From Rubricella aquisinus (lineage in GTDB: Bacteria; Pseudomonadota; Alphaproteobacteria; Rhodobacterales; Rhodobacteraceae), in the NCBI RefSeq assembly GCF_014199445.1, contig NZ_JACIJS010000011.1, positions 1 to 64,000 on the forward strand: DNA of 64,000 bases, read 5' to 3'. The notes under the pieces were generated by a model. The model had not been told where the DNA came from. It saw only the letters and a list, made by a program, of their open reading frames with translations, and did not search any database. Positions 15,995 to 25,228 of this stretch are shown here, piece by piece (position 1 is the stretch's first letter; the number at the start of each line of letters is the position of its first letter). The position numbers were made by a program, and so were the translations under genes.

Positions 15995-18003
15995 GCCGCG
16001 TTGAGCCCGCGCCCTTTCAACAACGGCTCCGGCCCCGGCATCCGGCCCCGGAACGCGGTGTAGAGCACATCTGGCGCGCGTGACCCGCCCGCGGAGTAAA
16101 CATGCTCCGCCAGTTTCGCGGCCAATTCGGGGTTGAACGGATCGCCCGTCTCCTCAAACGCGGCGAAGGCATCGGCGTCCATCACCTCTGACCACATATA
16201 GCTGTAATAGCCCGACGAATAACCGTCGCCTGCGAACACATGCTGGAAATGGGGCGTGGCGTGGCGCATCACGATGGCCTCCGGCAGGCCGATGCGGTCC
16301 AGCGTTTCGGTTTGTGCCGCCATCGGGTCCGCCGGGGCGGGGCCCGCGTGGAAATCCAGATCGACCAGCGCGCTTGCCACATATTCGACCGTAGCAAAAC
16401 CCTGATCGAAATTCTCCGCCGCTTTGAGCTTATCGAGCAGCGCCTGCGGCATCGGCTCCCCGGTTTCATAATGGCGGGCATGGGTGCGCAGGATGTCAGG
16501 CACGCTCAACCAATGCTCGTAAAGCTGGCTTGGCAATTCCACGAAATCACGCGCGACGGAGGTGCCGGAGATGAACGGGTAGGTCACATCCGACAACAGG
16601 CAATGGAGCGCATGGCCGAACTCATGGAACAGCGTGCGCGCATCGTCAAAGGTCAGCAGCGCCGGATCACCCTTGGCGAAATTGCAGACGTTCAGCACCA
16701 AGGGCCGCTCATCACCATCGAGCTTGGATTGCCCCCGGAACCGGCTGCACCACGCGCCGGAGCGTTTGGACGGGCGTGCGAAATAATCCCCAATGAACAG
16801 GCCCATATGCCGGTCGCCCAGCTTCACGTCCCATGCGCGCGCATCCTTGTGATGCAGCACCGCATCCACCGGCTCGAATGTGAGGCCAAAAAGGCGCGTC
16901 GCCACGTCAAACGCCGCGTTGATCATCGCGTCGAGCGTCAGGTACGGTTTGACCTCCGCCTCATCCAGATCGTGATCGCGCTTGCGCAGTTTCTCCGCGT
17001 AATGGCGCCAGTCATGGGGGCCAAGCGGGTGGTTTCCGCCCTCCTCCGCGATGAGCGCCTCCAGCCGTTTCGCATCCCGTTCCGCTGCGGCCTTGGCCGG
17101 GGTCCAGACCTGCATCAGAAGATCGCGCACGGCCTCCGGCCCGCCAGCCATTTCCTTTTCCAGCTTGAAGGCCGCGAAACTGGGATAGCCGAGCAGCGTC
17201 GCGCGTTCTTCGCGTAGGGCAAGGGTTTCGCGCACGATCTCCGCGTTGTCCGTGTCACCACCATTCGCACCGCGCGATGTCCATGCGGCAAACGCCTTTT
17301 CGCGCAGGTCGCGGCGGGTGGAGAATTGCAGGAACGGCACGATCAGCGACCGGCTCAGGGTGATGACATAGCCGTCCACGTCCCGCTCCTGCGCCGCCGA
17401 TTTGGCCGCGCGCACCAGATCCGCAGGCAGCCCATCGAGATCCTCCGCAGAGAGCGCCATCATCCAGTCCCGCTCATCCGCCAGCACGTTTTGCGTGAAC
17501 TGCGTGCCGAGCGTCGCGAGCCGCTGCATCACCTCCGCCAGCCGCGCCTTGCCTGCGTCATCCAGTTGCGCCCCGGCCCGCACGAACATCGCGTGATAAA
17601 GCTCCAGCACCCGCAATTGTTCATCCGTCAGGCCAAGCGTGTCGCGCCGCTGGTAGAGGTCATCAATCCGCTCAAACAACTCCGCATCCATCGTAATCTC
17701 GGAGGAGAAGGCGGCGAATTTCGGGGACCATTCGCGCATGATCGCCTCCACTTCCGGCGATGCGTCGGTGCCAGAGATGTTGAAGAACACGCCCGCGACC
17801 CGATCCAGCAACCCCTCCGACTGCTCCATCGCCTCGATCGTGTTGGCGAAGGTCGGTGTGCCGCTCTCCTTGATCGCCGCGATCCTTTCCCGCGCTTCCG
17901 CGAGGCCTGCCTCGAACGCGGGCGCGTAATGCTCCGGCGCGATCAGATCGAAGGGCGGCAAGCCGTAAGCGCGGTCAAAAGGCTGTAACAACGGGTTGGT
18001 CAT
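15991..18003 (-). CDS. M3 family zinc metallopeptidase (oligopeptidase A/Dcp type)
   Basis: A cytoplasmic zinc oligopeptidase of 670 residues degrading short peptides, for example cleaved signal peptides. The zinc site TLFHEFGHALH lies near residue 460, and the third ligand glutamate follows about 25 residues later. N-terminal SEGLLDRVAGVFFNISGTD and C-terminal FAGDGYSSGYYSYMWSEVMDADAF are characteristic of the Dcp/OpdA group. OpdA and Dcp cannot be told apart with confidence by eye. First gene of a two-gene unit with the MATE transporter. Confidence 0.92.
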   Translation of the reverse strand: MTNPLLQPFDRAYGLPPFDLIAPEHYAPAFEAGLAEARERIAAIKESGTPTFANTIEAMEQSEGLLDRVAGVFFNISGTDASPEVEAIMREWSPKFAAFSSEITMDAELFERIDDLYQRRDTLGLTDEQLRVLELYHAMFVRAGAQLDDAGKARLAEVMQRLATLGTQFTQNVLADERDWMMALSAEDLDGLPADLVRAAKSAAQERDVDGYVITLSRSLIVPFLQFSTRRDLREKAFAAWTSRGANGGDTDNAEIVRETLALREERATLLGYPSFAAFKLEKEMAGGPEAVRDLLMQVWTPAKAAAERDAKRLEALIAEEGGNHPLGPHDWRHYAEKLRKRDHDLDEAEVKPYLTLDAMINAAFDVATRLFGLTFEPVDAVLHHKDARAWDVKLGDRHMGLFIGDYFARPSKRSGAWCSRFRGQSKLDGDERPLVLNVCNFAKGDPALLTFDDARTLFHEFGHALHCLLSDVTYPFISGTSVARDFVELPSQLYEHWLSVPDILRTHARHYETGEPMPQALLDKLKAAENFDQGFATVEYVASALVDLDFHAGPAPADPMAAQTETLDRIGLPEAIVMRHATPHFQHVFAGDGYSSGYYSYMWSEVMDADAFAAFEETGDPFNPELAAKLAEHVYSAGGSRAPDVLYTAFRGRMPGPEPLLKGRGLNAA

Positions 18004-18072
18004 GCTCTGGCATCCTTATCAATTCGCGCTAAGACCTATGGTGATAGACCCATTCCGGCAAGGAGCCATCCC

Positions 18073-18525
18073 ATGCGTTTTCTCATTCTGATCGCGATGC
18101 TGTTCGCATCCCCACTTCATGCGGCCCCGTCCGGCACGGATTACGGCAGCACTACGAGCAAGGACGCGCGCCTGACAGCGGCCCTTGGCATGATCGAAAG
18201 CGGGCAGGCCCCCGCCGCAATCACGATGCTGGAGGAGATTGTCGCCCGCAATTCCGACAATGCCGATGCGTGGAACCTGTTGGGCTATGCCCATCGCAAG
18301 GAAGGCGATTTCGCCGCGTCCCGCGTGCATTACACACGCGCACTCACCCTGAACCCCCGGCATGAGGGCGCGCTCAGCTATATGGGTATTTTGGAATTGG
18401 AGGAGGGGAACATCGACGCGGCCCGCGCGCTCCACGCCCGGTTGCAGGCGGTGTGCTTTCTGGGATGTGAGCCGCTCGATGATCTGCGAGAGGCGTTTGT
18501 GGCACGCGGCACGCCGGTCAGTTAA
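18073..18525 (+). CDS. Exported tetratricopeptide-repeat protein
   Basis: A 150-residue protein with a signal peptide (residues 1-19, ending LHAAP). Two to three TPR units follow from about residue 35 to 125 (ALGMIESGQAPAAITMLEEIVARN; ADAWNLLGYAHRKEGDFAASRVHYTRALTLNP; EGALSYMGILELEEGNIDAARALHARL). Such small periplasmic TPR proteins probably mediate protein contacts; the partner is unknown. AAGGAG precedes the ATG. Confidence 0.85.
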   Translation: MRFLILIAMLFASPLHAAPSGTDYGSTTSKDARLTAALGMIESGQAPAAITMLEEIVARNSDNADAWNLLGYAHRKEGDFAASRVHYTRALTLNPRHEGALSYMGILELEEGNIDAARALHARLQAVCFLGCEPLDDLREAFVARGTPVS

Positions 18526-18644
18526 TCCATTCCGACATAATCAGGGCAGGTCGCAAATCCGCATCCAACAGTCGCCCGCGCGCCCTTCCCCTTCAGCGCT
18601 TCACGGCACAAGATATCAGCATCTTTGCCGGAGGATATTGAGTC

Positions 18645-21134
18645 ATGAGAACCCATGCACGCGCCGTTGTCGTCGGAGGGGGCGCGGTTGGCGCGTCCAT
18701 CGCCTATCACCTTGCCAAGGCGGGCTGGTCCGATGTGGTGTTGCTTGAACGCGACGAGCTGACCTCCGGCTCCACATGGCACGCAGCCGGTTTGTTGCCG
18801 CTCTTTAATATGAGCTACGCGGTCAGCCACATTCACGACTATTCCGTGAAATTCTACAAAGAGCTTGAGGCGGAAACGGGCCTAAATGCGGGCTTTTCGG
18901 TCGTGGGCAACCTGCGCATGGCGCAAACGCAGGCGCGGATGGACGAATACCGGCTCTATGCCTCCACGGCAGAGACGGTCGGCATTCCGCATGAATGGCT
19001 GACCCCGCAGGATATCAAGGATCGCTACCCGCTGGTGCAGACCGAAGACCTCGTCGGTGCGATCTTCCACCCCACCGATGGCTACATCAACCCGGCTGAC
19101 GTGACGCAAGCCATGGCAAAGGGCGCGCGCCAACGCGGGGTTGAGGTGATCCGGCGGGTGCAGGTCGATGGCTTCTCCCGGCAGGGCGATGACTGGGTCG
19201 TCCATTGCACCAAAATGGCGGATAAGGGCGGCAACCTCATCTCCAGCGAGGACAAGTTCACCATCACCTGTGAGCATGTCGTCACCGCCACTGGCAACCA
19301 TGCCCAGCGCACCGCCGCGATGATCGGCACCTACATCCCCGCGATCCCCGTGGAGCACCAGTATATCGTCACAGAGCCTGATCCGGCCCTTGTCGAATGG
19401 CGCAAGCAGAACGGGGAGCACCCGGTTCTGCGCGACGCGGATGCGAAATGGTATGTGCGGGAAGAACGCGGCGGCTGGATCCTTGGCCCCTATGAGCGGA
19501 ACGCGCCCGCCTGCTTCAAGTTTGGCGTGCCGGACAGTTTCCGCGCGGACCTGTTCCCCCTCGATCTGGAGCGGATCGAAGAGGAATACATGTCGATGAT
19601 CCACCGCATCCCATCCTCCGAAACCGCCGGGTTGAAGGACGATTTCAACGGTCCGATCTGCTACACCCCCGATGGCAACCCGCTGGTCGGTGAGGCCCCC
19701 GGCGTGCGCAATTTCTGGTTCGCGGAAGGGTTCTCCTTTGGCATCACGGCGGCAGGCGGCACGGGCCATTACCTTGCGCAATTGATGACCGAAGGGGAGG
19801 CGGAGATTGACATGTGGTCGCTTGATCCGCGCCGCTTTGGCGGCTGGGTCAACCGCGAATATGCCACCAAAAAGAATGAGGAGGCCTATGAGCATGTCTA
19901 TATCCTCCACCACCCCGATGAAGAGCGCCCCGCGGCCCGCCCGCTGAAAACCGCGCCCTGTTATGACCGGATGGCCGCGCGCGGCGCGCAGTTCGGCTGC
20001 GTCAACGGGTGGGAGCGGCCCAACTATTTCGCCCCTGAAGGGTTCAGCGACCATGACGCGCGGTCCTTCCGCCGGGGCGGCTGGTGGCAATATGCTGAGG
20101 CCGAAGCCAAGGCCGTGCGGGAGGCTGCGGGCCTGATCGACGCCTCCGCCTTCACCAAACATGTGCTCAAGGGGCCGGGGGCCACGGCCTTCCTCGACTG
20201 GTTGACCTGCAACAAGCTGCCCAAAGTGGGCCGCATCAACCTGACCTATGCGCTGACCGTCGCGGGCACCGTGCGGACCGAGCTGACGATCGTGCGGCAG
20301 GCGGAGGATGCCTATTACCTCGTCACCGCCGGTGCGGCGGAGGCCTATGACAGCGATTACCTGGCAAAGATGGTTGAGGATAAGATCGGTGAATTTGGCT
20401 CCATGTATCTGGCTAATGTCACCGCGCAATATGGCGTGTTCGCGCTGGCAGGCCCACGCAGCCGGGACATTCTGCGCGATTTGATCGTGGCCGAAGACCC
20501 GGCAGCGGCGCTGACCAACAAGGCATTCCCGTGGTTGTCGGCCAAGCAGATCGACCTTGGCATGGTGCCGACACTCGCGATCCGCGTGGCCTATACCGGG
20601 GAGCTTGGCTGGGAATTGCATCACCCGATGGAAATGCAGAACCACCTCTTTGACCGGATCATGGCCGCAGGGGAGCCGCATGGCCTGAAACTGGTGGGTG
20701 CACGGGCGCAGAACTGGCTGCGGCAGGAGAAATCCTATCGCGCCTTCGGCTCTGACCTTGGCAGGGACGCGACGCCGCTGGAGGCTGGGCTGGACCGGTT
20801 CGTGGACCTCGACAAGGAGTTCAAGGGCAAGGCCGCGATGCTGGAGACGGGCATCCGCGCGAAATGCGTCACGGTCCTGATCGACGGGCCTGATGATGCG
20901 GACCCATGGGGCCGTGAGGGTCTGTTCCATGACGGGCAGATGATCGGACGGTTGACATCGGGTGGCTACTCCGTGGCCTTTGGCAAGCAGATCGGCATCG
21001 GCTATGTCCGCCCCGATTTGGCGGTGACGGGGCAGGCGCTGAAGGTGCGGATCATGGATGGTCTCTATGATGCGACCGTGACCGAGGACAGCCCCTATGA
21101 TCCAAAGAACGAAACGATCCGCATGAACGGCTGA
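18645..21134 (+). CDS. GcvT-fused FAD-dependent dehydrogenase (dimethylglycine/sarcosine dehydrogenase-like)
   Basis: An 829-residue two-part flavoenzyme. The N-terminal half is a DAO-type FAD domain with VVGGGAVGASIAYHLAK (about 9-25) and STWHAAG near residue 46, whose His is the covalent FAD site in dimethylglycine dehydrogenase. From about residue 430 the second half is an aminomethyltransferase (GcvT) folate-binding domain plus C-terminal barrel, which accepts the one-carbon unit onto tetrahydrofolate. It probably demethylates an N-methylated glycine from choline or betaine catabolism. The exact substrate among several roseobacter paralogues is uncertain. GGAGGA lies before the ATG and a strong terminator after the stop. 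Confidence 0.87.
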   Translation: MRTHARAVVVGGGAVGASIAYHLAKAGWSDVVLLERDELTSGSTWHAAGLLPLFNMSYAVSHIHDYSVKFYKELEAETGLNAGFSVVGNLRMAQTQARMDEYRLYASTAETVGIPHEWLTPQDIKDRYPLVQTEDLVGAIFHPTDGYINPADVTQAMAKGARQRGVEVIRRVQVDGFSRQGDDWVVHCTKMADKGGNLISSEDKFTITCEHVVTATGNHAQRTAAMIGTYIPAIPVEHQYIVTEPDPALVEWRKQNGEHPVLRDADAKWYVREERGGWILGPYERNAPACFKFGVPDSFRADLFPLDLERIEEEYMSMIHRIPSSETAGLKDDFNGPICYTPDGNPLVGEAPGVRNFWFAEGFSFGITAAGGTGHYLAQLMTEGEAEIDMWSLDPRRFGGWVNREYATKKNEEAYEHVYILHHPDEERPAARPLKTAPCYDRMAARGAQFGCVNGWERPNYFAPEGFSDHDARSFRRGGWWQYAEAEAKAVREAAGLIDASAFTKHVLKGPGATAFLDWLTCNKLPKVGRINLTYALTVAGTVRTELTIVRQAEDAYYLVTAGAAEAYDSDYLAKMVEDKIGEFGSMYLANVTAQYGVFALAGPRSRDILRDLIVAEDPAAALTNKAFPWLSAKQIDLGMVPTLAIRVAYTGELGWELHHPMEMQNHLFDRIMAAGEPHGLKLVGARAQNWLRQEKSYRAFGSDLGRDATPLEAGLDRFVDLDKEFKGKAAMLETGIRAKCVTVLIDGPDDADPWGREGLFHDGQMIGRLTSGGYSVAFGKQIGIGYVRPDLAVTGQALKVRIMDGLYDATVTEDSPYDPKNETIRMNG

Positions 21135-21153
21135 TCCGACCGTTCTGAAACCG

Positions 21154-21187
21154 AAAAAAGGCCGCGGGATGGTTTCCGCGGCCTTTT
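21154..21187 (+). terminator. Rho-independent terminator after the GcvT-fused dehydrogenase
   Basis: AAAAGGCCGCGG (21156-21167) and CCGCGGCCTTTT (21176-21187) form a 12-bp perfect stem with an 8-nt loop. The T run completes a strong terminator, and the A run would serve the opposite strand equally. Confidence 0.9.
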
Positions 21188-21621
21188 CCCGTCCAGGGAG
21201 GAATGTAGGGGCGCCGACCCGGCATGGTGACAGAACTGCCGGGTCGGCGAGCGCCGCGGGACCCCGGGACAGGTGGGGATCAGGGGCCGCAGCACGATAA
21301 GACACATAGGGTCAAGGGTGGCCATGGGCCTGTCCAACACAATCATCTGGGACGGATGATGGTCCACGCGCTGCTACATCCAGTCTGATCTGAAACCCCA
21401 ATACTCATGGGACAAGACGCGACTAACTTCAGATGCAGGACAGGTCGAAAGCGTCCACGGGGGCAACCGTATCGGCTTCTCATGTCGCGCACGCAGTGTG
21501 AAGAACCCCTCTTTCCGTATGCCTTAAATCAAATATGACGCAACGGCAGGGACAGGCACAGACAGCTATCGTGAAAGTAGCGTGAATTCTGCGGAAACAG
21601 CTTGGCGAATTTGCGTAAAAC
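21188..21621. other. 435-bp non-coding stretch with a strong hairpin
   Basis: This lies between converging genes. I see no plausible gene: the short frames present lack RBS and family resemblance. A 13-bp perfect hairpin, CGCCGACCCGGCA with TGCCGGGTCGGCG, spans 21212-21249 around a 12-nt loop. Further right, GGACAGG and CCTGTCC (about 21267-21335) can pair. The right half is relatively AT-rich. RNase P, tmRNA and SRP RNA signatures were looked for and not found. Confidence 0.6.
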
Positions 21622-22692
21622 CTAGGCAAACCGCCGGGGTGAAAGGGAATTCTCAACCCAGTCCGGGCAGGGGGACGCCTCTCCACGAATCAAAGCGGCC
21701 ATATGCGCGGCCAGTGCGGGCGATGTCTGCACGCCATACCCCCCCTGCCCTGCCAGCCAATAAAAGCCGGGCGCATCCGGGGCCTCCCCAGCCACCGGGA
21801 CATGATCGGGGGCAAAGCTGCGCAACCCGGCCCAGCTATGCGTGACGCGGGTGATTTCATAGTCCACGGCCTGACTGAACCGATCGAGCCCTTCTGCGAT
21901 CACCATATCCTCCGGCCACGCGTCCTGCGGTGGCACCGGATCCTCATCCGCCGGGGACACCATCAGCCGCCCGGCCTCTGGCTTGGCGTACCATGTCTCG
22001 GTCGCGGGCAGGATCATGGGCCATGTGGCGATGTCCTGCTCGACGGGCAGGATCGCGGCGGACCGGCGGTACGGGATGATGCCCATGGGCCGGACATGCG
22101 CGCCGCGCGCAACTTCGTCGGCCCATGCGCCCGCTGCGTTCACCACCGTCCCAGCCGAGCAGGCCCGCCCATCGGCCAAGCTGATCTGCCAGCGCCCATC
22201 ATGCGTGAGCGCCGTCACCTCCGCCTTTGTCCAGACCTCCCCCCCGGCGGCGCGATGGGCGCGCAGGTGATCCTGCATCAGGCGGTCCACGTCGATATCG
22301 GATGCCGCGCGTTCAATGGCCGCGCGGTTCGCGGCCTCCGGTCGCAAGAGGGGGAAGGCCGCGCAGGCTTCTTCCGTCGTGATCTGCTCCACGCCATGCG
22401 CCTCTGCCATGAAGGCATCAAAAGCCGGGCGGTCGTCGCGTGTGGCGATGGTCATCACCCCGCGCGGGCTGAGATAGCCGCCCTCGGACAATGGCCCGAA
22501 GCTCAGGTCATTGAGGGCGCGCAGCACCGGCTTGCCATAATTCCGCACGAAAATCGCAGCCGAGCGGCCGGTGGAATGCCTCCCCGGCGCGTCCTCCCGC
22601 TCCAAGAGCAGCACAGAGCGGTGCCCGGCCAGCGCCGCTGCCAGCGACGCGCCCGCGATCCCCGCGCCGATGATCGCGACATCAACTCTCAT
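21622..22692 (-). CDS. FAD-dependent amino acid oxidase/dehydrogenase (DAO family)
   Basis: A 356-residue flavoprotein of the glycine oxidase/D-amino acid dehydrogenase type. The FAD loop IIGAGIAGASLAAALAG lies at residues 7-23, STGRSAA near 41-47 and the C-terminal GLRSFAPDHVPVAGEAP plus GFYWLAGQGGYGVQTSP near 290-330. It should oxidise a D-amino acid or secondary amino acid to the oxo acid. Last gene of a four-gene operon, overlapping the PLP dehydratase by 4 bp. The substrate is not deducible. Confidence 0.85.
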   Translation of the reverse strand: MRVDVAIIGAGIAGASLAAALAGHRSVLLLEREDAPGRHSTGRSAAIFVRNYGKPVLRALNDLSFGPLSEGGYLSPRGVMTIATRDDRPAFDAFMAEAHGVEQITTEEACAAFPLLRPEAANRAAIERAASDIDVDRLMQDHLRAHRAAGGEVWTKAEVTALTHDGRWQISLADGRACSAGTVVNAAGAWADEVARGAHVRPMGIIPYRRSAAILPVEQDIATWPMILPATETWYAKPEAGRLMVSPADEDPVPPQDAWPEDMVIAEGLDRFSQAVDYEITRVTHSWAGLRSFAPDHVPVAGEAPDAPGFYWLAGQGGYGVQTSPALAAHMAALIRGEASPCPDWVENSLSPRRFA

Positions 22693-23654
22693 GGCCGGGC
22701 AAGCGCGCGGTCGAACATCTCAGGATCGACATTCCCACCCGTGGTCACTGCGATCACTGCATCCCCCTCAAACGCATCCGCATGAAACAGCACAGCAGCG
22801 AGGGCAGCAGCCCCGCCCGGCTCCAACACCAGTTTGAGCCGCAGGAACGCGTGTTTCATCGCATCAAGGCATTCGTCATCCGTGACCACCACACCCGGGC
22901 CGCAATGAGCCACCATGATGGGAAAGGTCAGATCCCCCGGTTGTGGCGTCACGATCGCATCGCAAATGGAGCCAAGCATCGTCGCGTTCCGCTCGATCCG
23001 GCCAGAGGCGAGGGAGCGGGTGACGTCATCGAACGCGTGCGGCTCACAGGGGCGCGCGCGGAATCCCGGCGCGCTCCCGGCAAGCGCCAACGCGATGCCG
23101 GAGGTCAGCCCCCCACCGCCGCAGCACACGGCCACGTCGGCTTGGCTCACGCCGTATTCCGCGGCTTGCTCGGCTATCTCAAGGCCAGTGGTGCCTTGGC
23201 CTGCGATCACATGCGGGTTGTCATAGGGCTTGATCAGCGTAAGCCCGCGCGCGTCGGCGAGCCGCGCGCCAATGGCCTCCCGATCCTCTGTCGCCCGGTC
23301 ATAAAGCACGACCTCAGCGCCCAGCGCGCGGGTGTTGTCGATCTTGAGCGCGGGGGAGTTCGCGGGCATCACGATCACAGCGCTCAACCCAGCCCGTGCG
23401 GCGGCTGCCGCCACCCCTTGCGCATGGTTGCCGGACGAATAGGCGATGACACCCCGTGTGCCTTCGGGCAGTTGCGAAATGGCGTAGGACGCCCCGCGAT
23501 ATTTGAAGCTGCCGGTATGTTGCAGGCATTCCGCCTTCACCAGCACGCGCCGCCCCGCCATCTCATCCAGAAAGGGGGAGGTCAGCATCGGTGTGCGCCG
23601 GGCCACGCCGTCCAGCACGCGGGCTGCGTTGCGGATATCGTCATAGGTGCTCAT
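22689..23654 (-). CDS. PLP-dependent threonine/serine (hydroxyaspartate) dehydratase-like protein
   Basis: A fold-type II PLP enzyme of 321 residues. The PLP lysine is in GSFKYRGA near residue 52. The asparagine loop SSGNHAQG lies near 75 and the phosphate-binding loop CCGGGGLTSG near 180. There is no C-terminal ACT regulatory domain, so it is a catabolic dehydratase or racemase rather than biosynthetic IlvA. Threonine dehydratase, serine racemase and threo-3-hydroxyaspartate ammonia-lyase are all possible. Overlaps both neighbours by 4 bp. Confidence 0.85.
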   Translation of the reverse strand: MSTYDDIRNAARVLDGVARRTPMLTSPFLDEMAGRRVLVKAECLQHTGSFKYRGASYAISQLPEGTRGVIAYSSGNHAQGVAAAAARAGLSAVIVMPANSPALKIDNTRALGAEVVLYDRATEDREAIGARLADARGLTLIKPYDNPHVIAGQGTTGLEIAEQAAEYGVSQADVAVCCGGGGLTSGIALALAGSAPGFRARPCEPHAFDDVTRSLASGRIERNATMLGSICDAIVTPQPGDLTFPIMVAHCGPGVVVTDDECLDAMKHAFLRLKLVLEPGGAAALAAVLFHADAFEGDAVIAVTTGGNVDPEMFDRALARP

Positions 23655-24484
23655 GTCGCGCGCTCCAGCAGGCAGTCAAACAGGGAGAGGCTCTCGGCCT
23701 CATCAAGGAAGGGGACATGCCCCCGGTTCGGCACCTCCCCAGTCAGGAGGTCAGGATGGCGGGCCTTCATCCGCTCCACCGTCTCTGCCGTCAGGAGGTC
23801 GGAATGCGCGCCGCGCAGAACGCCCGTGGGAATGCCCGACAGCGCGTCGAACAGGGGCCAAAGGTCGGGCATCGGGCCGGCCTCGGCCTGCGCGAGGATC
23901 GCGTCTCGCAATTTGGGATCGTAGCGCAAGTGCAACCCATCGGGTTTCTCGTCGTAGAACCGCCGGACATGGGGCAGCCAATCCGCGGCTGTCATGGTCG
24001 GGAAACGCTCGGCGTTGAAGGCAGCCGTGGCCTGTGCCGCGTCCTCATAGGTTTTCGCTGCAGGGCGACGGCCCAAATACTGCATGATGACATCAAGGCC
24101 ACCGCCCGCGATCTCCGGCCCGATATCATTGAGAAGCACGGCAGAGAGCCGCTGAGGCAGCGACGCGGCGATCACCATGGCCTGCAACCCGCCGCGCGAT
24201 GTGCCGACGATCATGGCCCGCTCGATCCCAAGGTGATTGAGCAGCTCCACCGCGTCGCGCGCCTCTACGGCCACGTCATAGGTCATGAAATCAGCGGCCC
24301 GGTCGGATGCGCCTCTCCCGCGCGCGTCCAACCGGATGAAGCGGGCGGCATCCGCGCGGGCGGCCATCAATGGCTCGAAATCAGCCATGTTGCGGGTCAA
24401 TCCCGCAAGGCACAGGACCGGGTGGCCTGCGCCCTGATCGTCATAGGCCAAAGACAGCCCATCGGAGGTCTCGAAATACTTCAT
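23651..24484 (-). CDS. Alpha/beta hydrolase
   Basis: A 277-residue alpha/beta-hydrolase fold enzyme. The nucleophile elbow is GTSRGG (Ser near residue 107), the catalytic His is in NRGHVPFLDE near 252, and an RGRGASD loop resembles haloperoxidase and epoxide-hydrolase-like members. The ATG at 24484 overlaps the stop of the HAD gene by 4 bp; upstream in-frame sequence is HAD shadow. Likely an esterase or C-C hydrolase in the same catabolic operon; substrate unknown. Confidence 0.85.
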   Translation of the reverse strand: MKYFETSDGLSLAYDDQGAGHPVLCLAGLTRNMADFEPLMAARADAARFIRLDARGRGASDRAADFMTYDVAVEARDAVELLNHLGIERAMIVGTSRGGLQAMVIAASLPQRLSAVLLNDIGPEIAGGGLDVIMQYLGRRPAAKTYEDAAQATAAFNAERFPTMTAADWLPHVRRFYDEKPDGLHLRYDPKLRDAILAQAEAGPMPDLWPLFDALSGIPTGVLRGAHSDLLTAETVERMKARHPDLLTGEVPNRGHVPFLDEAESLSLFDCLLERAT

Positions 24485-25161
24485 GAGGCAAGCTCCGGTA
24501 TCGTCGTCAGATCGGTGAGCGTATGGGCAGGCTTCGCCCATAGCCGGTCCATGGGCAGGCCCGCGCGATTGACCCAGACGGTCTGGAATCCGAACCCCAC
24601 CGCACCCGCCGCGTCCCATCCGTTGGAGGAGACGAAAAGTACGTCATCGGGCGTGCAGGCAAACCGCTCTGTCACCATGGTGTAGACGCGGTCATGGGGC
24701 TTGAAGATGCCCACATCCTGCACGGACAGGACCGCGTCCAGCATGGGGCCAATTCCAGCGGAGCGGACGGCGGCGTCCAGCATCCCCGGCTCCCCGTTTG
24801 ACAGTATGGCGGTCTGGTAGCCGTTCTCTTTAAGGGTGGCGAGCATCTGCGGCACCTCGGGATAGGCGCTGAGTTGGTGGTATAGCTCCAAAAGGCGCGT
24901 GCGCAGCGCAACGTCGTCGAGGCCAACGGCCTCTAGCGCATAATCAAGCCCATCTTGCGTCACGGTCCAGAAATCAATGTGCTGCCCCGCGATCGCGCGG
25001 AGCCATGTGTATTCCAACTGCTTTTGCCGCCAAAGGGCGGAGATTTCGGGCCAATGCGCCGCGAAAGCCTCCCGCCCCGGTTCGGCCGCAGCGTCCCGCG
25101 CGGCGGCAGAGACGTCGAACAATGTGCCATAGGCATCAAACACACATACCCGAATTGCCAT
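24481..25161 (-). CDS. Haloacid dehalogenase type II (HAD superfamily)
   Basis: Resembles L-2-haloacid dehalogenases, which replace halogen with hydroxyl using an aspartyl ester intermediate. The nucleophile motif is FDAYGTLFD at 8-16 (first Asp 9). LSNGEPGML carries the Ser/Asn of motif II, and KPHDRVY and SSNGWDAAG follow as motifs III and IV. These match the type II group closely. At 226 residues it is full length. First gene of the operon, with a start at 25161. It may act on a halogenated acid or on another small substrate. Confidence 0.85.
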   Translation of the reverse strand: MAIRVCVFDAYGTLFDVSAAARDAAAEPGREAFAAHWPEISALWRQKQLEYTWLRAIAGQHIDFWTVTQDGLDYALEAVGLDDVALRTRLLELYHQLSAYPEVPQMLATLKENGYQTAILSNGEPGMLDAAVRSAGIGPMLDAVLSVQDVGIFKPHDRVYTMVTERFACTPDDVLFVSSNGWDAAGAVGFGFQTVWVNRAGLPMDRLWAKPAHTLTDLTTIPELAS

Positions 25162-25228
25162 GTCATCCCTCCGCGTTTTCCGGCCCAAACCTTGCGCATC
25201 GGGGGACAAAGCGCAATCCGACAAAGCG

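Noticed and set aside
18882-21305. 807-residue minus-strand open frame
   Set aside because: Antisense to the GcvT-fused dehydrogenase. High GC keeps this frame open. The composition is His/Arg/Gly-rich, there is no family resemblance, and it runs through a terminator.
21188-21621. RNase P RNA, tmRNA or SRP RNA in the large gap
   Set aside because: The conserved signatures of these RNAs (for example the GAGGAAAGTCC block, tmRNA ends and the SRP GNAR/GGAA loop block) are not present.
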